This document shows, in pieces, positions 1 through 5,258 of a stretch of 5,258 nucleotides of DNA (the first letter of the stretch is position 1; the number at the start of each line of letters is the position of its first letter). Source of the DNA: Bacteroidota bacterium (GTDB lineage: Bacteria; Bacteroidota; Ignavibacteria; SZUA-365; JAADGX01); NCBI GenBank assembly GCA_024276335.1, contig JAJRXL010000138.1, forward strand, positions 1-5,258, read 5' to 3'. Under the pieces are notes generated by a model, which made no database searches, was not told where the DNA came from, and saw only the letters and a program-made list of their open reading frames with translations. The translations under genes and the position numbers were made by a program.

Positions 1-1480
1 CTTCTTTTAACTCCTTCTCTTTCCGGCGACGTTCCGTAATATCGCGGAGGATCCCAATCGCTTGCCATTGATTGAACAATCGCATCGAGGAGAGGGTTAA
101 TTCGACCGCCACAAGCGAGCCGTCTTTTCTTTTCGCTTCGCATTCGATGATCGTTCCGGTCAGTGCACCTTTGCCGGTCTCCTGGAAATGTGGGAACGCG
201 GCATAGAAGGATGGGAGATATTTTTCGGGACAAAGCAGCGAATGAAGCTCCATACCGATGGCTTCCGAAGGAGTGTAGCCGAAGATGCGATGCGCGGCAT
301 CGTTCCAGAAACTGATCCTCCCCTTATGGTCCACCATGATGATGGCATCCTGGGCGGCGGAACTGATGCTGCGGAAGATCTCTTCGCGCTCCTTGAGTTG
401 TCGTTTCATCTCCTGCCCTTGCCTTTCAAGTTCGAGGTGATTGAGGGCAAACGCGATGTCACTGGATATCTCGGTCAGAAGTTCGGAGACGGTGGCGAGG
501 GGGGCCGGTTCAGCCGGCATGGAGACGGAGAGTACGCCGTAGATGTGACCGTCATGTTCCAGGCGTATGGCCATCGCTTGCGCGCCCGGCTCCTCTCCCG
601 ACAGGGGGCAATCGAGGCATTCCGAATCGGGATTTACGATACGCGTAACACCGGGCCGGGCCAGGGCTCTCCTGGCGCACGCGCTAATTTTCCCAGCCGC
701 TAATTGTTGTTTCAACGAGAGGAAGCAGCGTCCGATACCGGATTCGCAGGCAATATCCATCGCTCCGTCATAATTGAGCAAACCGATCCAGGTGCCGGAA
801 TAGCTGTGACTGTGTACGAGCGCGTCGCAAACCTGCTGGAGAAGTTTTTGCAGATCTTTTTCCCGTGTCATGTGCCTGTTGATCGACCGTACGGCCTGCA
901 TGACGCAGTCAAAATGTTTGTTCCATGCCGGAGTTTTCTCCTGTTCCGTTACGCCCGCGATTTTGCCGACGGGGTAGAGATGGTTGTACCGGTTGGGGAG
1001 AATGAGCACATTGTTCGTACCCATCCATGTATCAATCCCATTATTATGAACGACGCGGGCTTCATCCAGAAGCGAGACGATGTTTCCACTGAAAATACTT
1101 TCGAGATCCCCCCGTTCACTTTTCAGTAGGTCATCAATTCGCATCTTATCCACCGTATCCAGTGATTTCCATAAAACGCGCAATACCTTTCCGCCCTCGT
1201 TCTTGAGCGCAAGTATCACGTTTTCGAACCATCGGTTGGTATCCTGGATCGCGACCAGTATCAGTTCCTCGGTGATTTCGTCGCCGAACAAACGGCGTGT
1301 GCCGGCATTCAGGTGTAGAAAGACGCCGGCCGGTGTAGCACTGAATACCGGGTCGTTAATGTATTCAATACGGACGTTATGATCCGGCCGACATCTTTCT
1401 TCACCTTCTGTTTCCCGGAGCCGTATGATACGTGCAATCAGGTTCCGGTATGCCTCAAGAGTTCTGTTGTGGGTATTCAT
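1..1480 (-). CDS. GAF-PAS sensor protein, probable histidine kinase, 3' partial
   Basis: The frame is open from the ATG at 1480 to the left edge (493 complete codons), so the C-terminal output module is missing. Residues 1 to about 195 match no family I recognise; they include the segment TWMGTNNVLILPNRYNHLYP at 151-170. A GAF domain follows (about 200-350), opening near RSINRHMTREKDLQKLL and holding Cys268 and a CLDCPL motif (Cys288, Cys291), then VYGVLSVS-like core sequence (IYGVLSVSMP). A helical linker (about 351-370) leads to a PAS domain (about 368-485) with AIIMVDHKGRISFWN and the ending GILRDITERRRKEKEL, which normally leads into another PAS or a kinase core. No membrane segment is seen, so it should be cytoplasmic. 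A stop lies in frame ten codons upstream, and no other plausible start occurs before residue 113. An AGGA sits almost against the ATG, so translation probably depends on ribosomes finishing the overlapping receiver gene. A diguanylate cyclase or other output is possible but less likely than a kinase. Confidence 0.9.
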   Translation of the reverse strand, partial: MNTHNRTLEAYRNLIARIIRLRETEGEERCRPDHNVRIEYINDPVFSATPAGVFLHLNAGTRRLFGDEITEELILVAIQDTNRWFENVILALKNEGGKVLRVLWKSLDTVDKMRIDDLLKSERGDLESIFSGNIVSLLDEARVVHNNGIDTWMGTNNVLILPNRYNHLYPVGKIAGVTEQEKTPAWNKHFDCVMQAVRSINRHMTREKDLQKLLQQVCDALVHSHSYSGTWIGLLNYDGAMDIACESGIGRCFLSLKQQLAAGKISACARRALARPGVTRIVNPDSECLDCPLSGEEPGAQAMAIRLEHDGHIYGVLSVSMPAEPAPLATVSELLTEISSDIAFALNHLELERQGQEMKRQLKEREEIFRSISSAAQDAIIMVDHKGRISFWNDAAHRIFGYTPSEAIGMELHSLLCPEKYLPSFYAAFPHFQETGKGALTGTIIECEAKRKDGSLVAVELTLSSMRLFNQWQAIGILRDITERRRKEKELKE

Positions 1481-1859
1481 TTCCTGGAGCTCGAGGTAAA
1501 GCAGTGTTCAGTTTTTCAAGCACTCCCATGATTTTTTCAAATTCCAGGGCTTTTTCAAGAAACGCATCGGCGCCAAGTTCCCCTGCTCGCTCGCGGTACT
1601 GTGGAAACGAGTAATTTGTAAGGATGACCACTTTCATGTCGGGATAGGTGGCCCTGATGGACTGAAGAATGTCTAATCCGCTGCCACCGGGTAATCGAAT
1701 GTCCAGGAGAACAACGTCCGGACGAAATCGCTCGATTCCTTCCACTGCCTGGCGCATATCCCCCGCCTGTCCCACGATTTCGGCAAATGGAAGCTCGTGG
1801 ATAACCCCGGTTAGTCGTTCCCGGATAAGAATCGAATCATCAACAATGAATACCTTCAT
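1455..1859 (-). CDS. Receiver-only response regulator (CheY-like, single domain)
   Basis: A 134-residue protein made of one REC domain and a short tail. It has the acidic pair Asp7/Asp8 (KVFIVDDSILIRERL), the phosphoacceptor Asp53 (VVLLDIRLPGGSGLDIL), the switch Thr81 (VVILTNYS), the aromatic Phe100 and Lys103 (GADAFLEKALEFEK), so it should be phosphorylatable. There is no output domain: the last 15 or so residues (from about Ala120) are a polar tail without a recognisable fold. Such proteins can act by protein contact, as phosphate shuttles or sinks, or as modulators of a kinase. The start is the ATG at 1859, giving the classic MKVFIVDD opening; an ATG at 1865 would add two residues, and neither has a strong Shine-Dalgarno. 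The 3' end overlaps the next sensor gene by 26 bases, suggesting coupled translation with that sensor as working partner. It could instead serve the five-PAS kinase upstream. Confidence 0.92.
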   Translation of the reverse strand: MKVFIVDDSILIRERLTGVIHELPFAEIVGQAGDMRQAVEGIERFRPDVVLLDIRLPGGSGLDILQSIRATYPDMKVVILTNYSFPQYRERAGELGADAFLEKALEFEKIMGVLEKLNTALPRAPGNEYPQQNS

Positions 1860-1897
1860 CCTCATCTGTCCACTGGTTGAGGAACTGTCGTAATCTG

Positions 1898-1926
1898 AAC
1901 GTACCGGATTAGGTCCCAGGGGACAA
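1898..1926 (-). promoter_or_regulatory. Candidate sigma70-like promoter for the receiver/GAF-PAS unit
   Basis: On the minus strand TTGTCC (1926-1921) and TACGTT (1903-1898) are separated by exactly 17 bases. They match the consensus -35 at four of six and the -10 at three of six positions. Predicted transcription would begin near 1891 and leave a leader of about 30 bases before the ATG at 1859. The weak match fits a promoter that needs an activator, and an operator-like dyad lies upstream. The call rests only on pattern matching, and the sigma factor preference of this organism is unknown. Confidence 0.35.
1913..1924. promoter_or_regulatory. 12-bp dyad GTCCC-AG-GGGAC overlapping the candidate -35
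   Basis: The plus strand reads GTCCCAGGGGAC, a perfect inverted repeat of five bases around a 2-base centre. The loop is too small for a useful RNA hairpin, so a protein-binding site is the more natural reading. It overlaps the candidate -35 element and the spacer, a position where bound protein would block RNA polymerase. A 12-bp dyad can arise by chance, so confidence is low. Confidence 0.3.
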
Positions 1927-1934
1927 TCGGACAA
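1921..1934. repeat. Tandem GGACAA direct repeat in the intergenic region
   Basis: GGACAA occurs at 1921-1926 and 1929-1934 on the plus strand, separated by two bases (8-base period). The second copy continues the theme of GGACA/TGTCC words that also occur at the edge of the 21-bp palindrome (TGTCC at 1958-1962). This clustering suggests a compound regulatory region, but the words are short. Confidence 0.3.
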
Positions 1935-1946
1935 AGCCTGATTATT

Positions 1947-1967
1947 GTGTCGGTAAATGTCCTACAC
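1947..1967. promoter_or_regulatory. 21-bp near-palindrome, candidate response-regulator operator
   Basis: The plus strand reads GTGTCGG, a 7-base AT-rich centre (TAAATGT), then CCTACAC. The two 7-base arms match as inverted repeats at six of seven positions. It lies in the 217-base gap between the NarL-type regulator and the receiver-only gene, centred at about 1957. That is about 66 bases upstream of the start point predicted from the candidate promoter at 1898-1926, a position typical of an activator site. The size and arm spacing suit a dimeric helix-turn-helix protein. Which protein binds it is not shown by the sequence. Confidence 0.5.
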
Positions 1968-2076
1968 GATTTTTGCCGTGTCAGGGTTCGTTCGAACATG
2001 TGGATTGCTGGAAACGCCTGTGCGGAGTGAGGGGGTGGGGAATTTGCAGAGGCACCGCCCAGGAACGCGAAGGAAG

Positions 2077-2721
2077 TTATTCGACGAGGTGGTTGGTAAT
2101 GGCATAGTGCGTCAATTCGGCGTTGGTCGCCATTCCCATTTTCTGCAACAACCGGGAACGGTACGTGCTGACGGTCTTCACGCTCAAGTTCAGTTCCTCC
2201 GCAATGGCGCCCACTGTTTTTCCTTTTGCAATCATGCACAGGACGGTAAGCTCCCGGTCTGACAATGATTCGTGGAGTTCGCCTTCTCTGTGCTGCGCGA
2301 CGTCTTCGGCCAGTTTTTCCGCCATCCAATGGCTGATATACTTCTTCCCCTGGACAACAAGGCGGACGGCTTCGATCAGTTTTTCGGGATCTTCATCCTT
2401 GGAAATGTAGCCCGAAGCCCCCGCTTTCAGCACGCGGAGAGCGTATTGACTTTCGGGATAAATGCTGAGGACAAGAACGGGCAGCTCGGTATCCATGAGA
2501 CGGATTTGTTTCAGCACATCCAGTCCGCTCATTCCGGGCATCGAGACGTCCAGGAGTACGGCATCGAAAGCCTGCCTGCGAATTGCATCCAAAGCCTCCG
2601 GCCCGTTCGAAGCCTCGGCGGTCACGGTAAAGCCCGGTGTCTCGTTCAGGATGCGTTTCAGTCCCTGTCGGACAACCGGGTGATCGTCGGCAATCAAAAG
2701 AGAAAGAGTCGTGGCTTTCAT
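2077..2721 (-). CDS. NarL/LuxR-family response regulator (receiver + HTH)
   Basis: This 214-residue protein has the usual length and order for the family. The receiver domain (about 6-122) has the acidic pair Asp12/Asp13 (IADDHPVVRQGL), the phosphoacceptor Asp58 (AVLLDVSMPGMSG), the switch residues Ser86 and Tyr105, and Lys108 (GYISKDEDP). A LuxR-type helix-turn-helix (about 150-212) contains LSDRELTVLCMIAKGK and the recognition-helix segment LSVKTVSTYRSRLL. It should be a DNA-binding transcription factor activated by phosphorylation, with the kinase just upstream as partner. I chose the ATG at 2721: an AGGA Shine-Dalgarno lies seven bases upstream, whereas a TTG at 2727 is only one base from it. 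The kinase TGA ends two bases before this ATG, so the pair is co-transcribed and probably translationally coupled. The stop is TAA at 2079-2077. Its target genes are unknown; the palindrome in the gap just downstream is a candidate site. Confidence 0.95.
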   Translation of the reverse strand: MKATTLSLLIADDHPVVRQGLKRILNETPGFTVTAEASNGPEALDAIRRQAFDAVLLDVSMPGMSGLDVLKQIRLMDTELPVLVLSIYPESQYALRVLKAGASGYISKDEDPEKLIEAVRLVVQGKKYISHWMAEKLAEDVAQHREGELHESLSDRELTVLCMIAKGKTVGAIAEELNLSVKTVSTYRSRLLQKMGMATNAELTHYAITNHLVE

Positions 2722-2723
2722 CT

Positions 2724-5258
2724 TCAATTCCTGTTTGTGGACGTGGCATCGCCAATGTCGCTCGCCAGCGCTTTGTTCGCTTCTTTGTCGGTCAATGGTA
2801 ACGCCACGGTGATGTTGGTTCCTTTCCCTTTTCGTCCTCTTATGGAAAACAGTCCCCCCAGGGAGCGCACGCGTTCCTGCATGCCCAGGATACCGAATTT
2901 CCCCGGTTCGTTTATGTGTTGCTTGTTAATTCCTTTCCCGTTGTCCCGGATTTCCATCACCAGGTTCGATCCGGAGTGATTGATACTCACCGTGACGGAG
3001 GAGGCACCCGCGTGGCGCGCGGTATTGGTCAGGGCTTCCTGGAAGACGCGGAAAAGAACCGTCGCATGCTCGCCGGACAAGCCGGCGGTCGATGCACGGA
3101 CATCGAGGTTGCAGGCGATACCGGTGCGGCGTGTGAATTCCCCGGCTTGCCATTCCAAGGCCGCCTCCAGGCCCAAGTCGTCAAGAATTCCCGGGCGGAG
3201 TTCGGTCACGATGCGCCGCATGGATTGCAGCGTTTGATCCACGACATGGACGAGGGCCTCGATTTTATCCTGAAGGAGTCGGCTGTGAGTGCGCTTGCGC
3301 ATCCAGGCGAGATCGATCTTGATGGCTGTCAGGGCCTGCCCCAGTTCGTCGTGTATGTCACGGGCCACGGAAGCGCGTTCGCGTTCGCGTATTTGCTGCA
3401 AGTGGGTGGAGAGGCGGCGTAGTTCGTCGTTCGAGCGCTTGAGTTGTTCCTCGGCGTTCCGCCGCCGGGTAATGTCAACGAGGTATCCCTTCATGAGTTG
3501 AAGTTTTCCATCGTCATCGAACTGGCCGATCATGTTGGCCTCGACGATGATGGCCTCGCCCTGTATAGTCTTCATGGCCAGTTCCCGCTGCGTGATTTTT
3601 CCGTTTCGGGTAACTTCTTTGAGCAAACGCTTCCGATCGCGCGGATCGATATACAGGGAGTTAATATTAATCCGGAGGGCCTCCACGATCGATTCGAAAC
3701 CGAAGATCTGCAGGAAAGCGGGATTGCATTCCAACAATCGTCCATCCACGGTACTGATGTAATCGCCCGTCAGATCGTCCTGGAAAAATGCGCGGTACTG
3801 CTGTTCGCTCTTTCGCAGGGCCCGTTCAGCCTGCTTGAGGTCTTCAATATCCCTCGTGATGGAAAGAATGTGCGGTACGTTGTCCAGCATGATAACCCTT
3901 GCGGAAATCAGGCCGGTAATGATACGTCCATCCTTCATCCGAAACTCGGCTTCCATGTTGTTCACGAATCCGTGTTGATTCAGGCCCGCTATCAGTCGTT
4001 CTCTGTCTTTGGGATTGTTCCAGATGTTTATTTCCAGCGATGTTTTTCCGATCACGTCTTCCCGCGTATACCCCGTAGTCTCCGTGAATCCTTCGTTGAT
4101 ATCCACGTATAGGCCGTCTTCCATGCGGTTGATGTTGACCGAATCCGGGCTGGTGTGGAACGCGATGCGAAACCGCTCTTCGCTTTCCCGCAGCGCCTGT
4201 TCGGCTTGCTTGGCCGCGGTAATATCGCGGGAGACACCGAGCACGGCCTGGACTTCCCCTTGTTCGTTTTTCAGCGGAACGAGATATGTACTTTGCCACA
4301 CCTCGTGATTGTCCTCGAACTTGTTCGTGTGCTCGATCAGACGTCCATTACCAGTCTGGAAGACGTGGTCAATTACCTGTTTCTGCCGCTTCGCGATAGC
4401 CGAAGGGAACAAAGAGGATCGCGACCGGCCGACCAGTTCTTCCGGTGTCGAGTGCAGGAGGCGGGCGGCATGTGTGTTTACGTATTCAAGCGTATCGTTG
4501 CGATTGATGATATAAATGGCGTCGGGCGAGGCTTCGGAGAGGATGCGGTATCGCTGTTCGCTCTCGCGCAGGGCCCGTTCGGCTTTCTTGGCCGCCGAGA
4601 TGTTGCGCACCATCGCTTGTATAACGGTGCGTCCGTGAATATCGAGAAGGTTGGATGAAATCTCGACGGGAAAGACGCTCCCGTTTTTCTTTCGAATGGC
4701 AATCTCAAAACGGACCAGGCCCGTACGTTGAACGGTTTTAAAGGCTTTCCAGGCAATGTCCGCCATCGAAGGTGGATGAAGGTCACTCATGTTCTTCGAA
4801 AGCAATTCCGCTCGCCGGTAACCTGTCATTTTCAACGCGCGTTCGTTAGCATCCAGGATGAAACCTTCCTGGTCGTAAAGGAAAATACCGTCATTGGAAA
4901 ACTGGAAGAGCGCGCGGTACTTTTCCTCGCTTTCCTGCAGCGCCGCTTCCGTTTTCTTTCGTTCCGTGATATCGTGCACCAGGACGACGCGTACCACGTG
5001 ACCGTTGTAGGTTTGGTTGCGGGAGATTACTTCCGCGATAAAACTGGAGCCGTCCTTTCGCAGGCACGCGACTTCCGTTTTGTCCTCCACCCCTTCCTCG
5101 ATACGGCGGAGTGCTCGTTCGCGGAATTCCGGCGTAGTCAGCTCAAGGATATTCATTGATTGAAGTTCTTCCCGGGTATATCCGAACAATTCCGTCGCTT
5201 TCGTATTGACGTCCAGGATCATCCCTCCGTGATGGAGCACGATCCCTTCCGACGTCGC
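2724..5258 (-). CDS. Multi-PAS sensor histidine kinase, NarX/DegS type (HisKA_3 + HATPase_c), 5' partial
   Basis: The reading frame is open through the right edge, so the N-terminus is missing; 844 residues are visible. Counting the first visible residue as 1, five PAS domains follow each other (about 1-99, 110-223, 235-350, 360-473, 487-600). The first four are joined to the next by near-identical helical linkers of the type RALRESEQRYR. A HisKA_3 domain follows (about 618-690) with the motif ARDIHDELGQALT, in which His636 is the expected phosphoacceptor. An HATPase_c domain (about 725-823) has the N box QEALTNTARHA (Asn745), the G1 motif RDNGKGI and the G2 stretch FGILGMQERV. Every catalytic motif is intact. 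No membrane segment is visible, so the visible part is cytoplasmic; the missing N-terminus could differ. HisKA_3 kinases usually phosphorylate NarL/LuxR-type regulators, and one lies immediately downstream. The signal cannot be named: PAS domains of this type bind varied ligands or none. A GTG at 5240 is inside the first PAS domain and is not the start. Confidence 0.96.
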   Translation of the reverse strand, partial: ATSEGIVLHHGGMILDVNTKATELFGYTREELQSMNILELTTPEFRERALRRIEEGVEDKTEVACLRKDGSSFIAEVISRNQTYNGHVVRVVLVHDITERKKTEAALQESEEKYRALFQFSNDGIFLYDQEGFILDANERALKMTGYRRAELLSKNMSDLHPPSMADIAWKAFKTVQRTGLVRFEIAIRKKNGSVFPVEISSNLLDIHGRTVIQAMVRNISAAKKAERALRESEQRYRILSEASPDAIYIINRNDTLEYVNTHAARLLHSTPEELVGRSRSSLFPSAIAKRQKQVIDHVFQTGNGRLIEHTNKFEDNHEVWQSTYLVPLKNEQGEVQAVLGVSRDITAAKQAEQALRESEERFRIAFHTSPDSVNINRMEDGLYVDINEGFTETTGYTREDVIGKTSLEINIWNNPKDRERLIAGLNQHGFVNNMEAEFRMKDGRIITGLISARVIMLDNVPHILSITRDIEDLKQAERALRKSEQQYRAFFQDDLTGDYISTVDGRLLECNPAFLQIFGFESIVEALRININSLYIDPRDRKRLLKEVTRNGKITQRELAMKTIQGEAIIVEANMIGQFDDDGKLQLMKGYLVDITRRRNAEEQLKRSNDELRRLSTHLQQIRERERASVARDIHDELGQALTAIKIDLAWMRKRTHSRLLQDKIEALVHVVDQTLQSMRRIVTELRPGILDDLGLEAALEWQAGEFTRRTGIACNLDVRASTAGLSGEHATVLFRVFQEALTNTARHAGASSVTVSINHSGSNLVMEIRDNGKGINKQHINEPGKFGILGMQERVRSLGGLFSIRGRKGKGTNITVALPLTDKEANKALASDIGDATSTNRN
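2729..2732 (-). promoter_or_regulatory. Ribosome binding site of the NarL-type regulator
   Basis: AGGA lies inside the last codons of the kinase gene, seven bases before the ATG at 2721. This spacing decides the start in favour of the ATG over the TTG at 2727, which would be one base from the same element. Confidence 0.65.
3783..4970 (-). repeat. Periodic inter-PAS linker repeat, four copies within the kinase gene
   Basis: Four imperfect copies of about 65 bases each occur at roughly 4905-4970, 4539-4601, 4158-4223 and 3783-3848, spaced about 370-380 bases apart (one PAS unit). Each encodes the end of a PAS domain plus a charged helix of the form (A/R)ALRESE-(E/Q)-(K/R)YRxxF. At the DNA level they share stretches such as the plus-strand GTTCGCT...CGCAGG/CGCC...TTCGGC. 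The PAS cores between them are much more divergent. The linker is a known signalling helix that couples tandem PAS domains, so the repeat reflects conserved function and old module duplication rather than a mobile element. Confidence 0.75.

Noticed and set aside
188..1129. Two adjacent plus-strand open frames (188-703 and 704-1129)
   Set aside because: Both are opposite the GAF-PAS sensor, whose minus-strand frame is continuous from 1480 to 1 with clear domain motifs.
1860..1934. Extended start (TTG at 1934) for the receiver-only regulator
   Set aside because: The extra 25 residues are not receiver-like, and the extension would run through the candidate promoter and dyad; MKVFIVDD at 1859 is the normal family start.
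1964..1981. Hairpin ACACG/CGTGT with an 8-base loop as a terminator for the kinase-regulator pair
   Set aside because: The stem is only five base pairs and no T-run follows on the minus strand; half of it belongs to the better 21-bp palindrome.
1990..1997. GTTCGAAC palindrome
   Set aside because: A perfect 8-bp palindrome is expected by chance at this length scale, and nothing nearby supports a role.
1862..2329. 155-codon minus-strand frame bridging the intergenic gap
   Set aside because: It overlaps the helix-turn-helix part of the NarL-type regulator in another frame, is arginine-rich low-information sequence, and has no domain.
2272..2979. 235-codon open frame on the plus strand
   Set aside because: It lies opposite the junction of two well-supported minus-strand genes (HATPase end and receiver domain), and its translation resembles no family.
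3444..4112. 222-codon open frame on the plus strand
   Set aside because: It is antisense to intact PAS domains of the minus-strand kinase, has no recognisable domain, and is one of several such frames across the gene. GC-rich coding DNA commonly leaves the opposite strand open.
3844..4299. 151-codon minus-strand frame inside the kinase gene
   Set aside because: It is out of frame with the PAS array, and its basic, proline- and arginine-rich translation is typical of a frame shadow.
5238..5240. GTG at 5240 as start of the multi-PAS kinase
   Set aside because: The frame stays open upstream with sensible PAS sequence (TSEGIV), and starting here would cut off the first strand of the domain; the gene continues beyond the window.

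Overview
The whole window is bacterial two-component signalling DNA. Everything that codes lies on the minus strand, so the text below follows transcription from right to left. Base composition is moderate to slightly GC-rich by eye. The style (soluble, multi-PAS kinases paired with NarL-type and receiver-only regulators) suits a Gram-negative environmental bacterium, such as a deltaproteobacterium, acidobacterium or member of the Chlorobi/Ignavibacteria group. No marker gene is present, so this placement is a weak inference.

Layout: (1) 5258-2724, the C-terminal 844 residues of a sensor histidine kinase with five PAS domains in tandem, then a HisKA_3 dimerisation/phosphoacceptor domain and an HATPase_c domain; its N-terminus lies beyond the right edge. 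(2) 2721-2077, a NarL/LuxR-family response regulator that starts two bases after the kinase stop. These two form a cognate pair in one transcript. (3) 2076-1860, a 217-base gap with no credible gene. It holds a 21-bp near-palindrome, a second 12-bp dyad and a plausible weak sigma70-like promoter pointing into the next gene. (4) 1859-1455, a receiver-only (CheY-like) response regulator. (5) 1480-1, a second sensor protein that overlaps the receiver gene by 26 bases and runs off the left edge. It has an N-terminal region of about 190 residues that I cannot assign, a GAF domain with a conspicuous set of cysteines, and a PAS domain; the output module is outside the window.

Likely working: the five-PAS kinase senses cytoplasmic signals and phosphorylates the NarL-type regulator at Asp58, which then binds DNA. 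The gap downstream of that regulator carries an operator-like dyad placed where an activator could control the second unit, a single-domain receiver translationally coupled to a GAF-PAS sensor. This suggests a two-tier circuit, but the link between the tiers is inferred only from the layout. No RNA genes, mobile elements or CRISPR arrays were found. The most unusual items are the palindromic intergenic region, the unassigned N-terminal region of the left-hand sensor, and its cysteine-bearing GAF domain.
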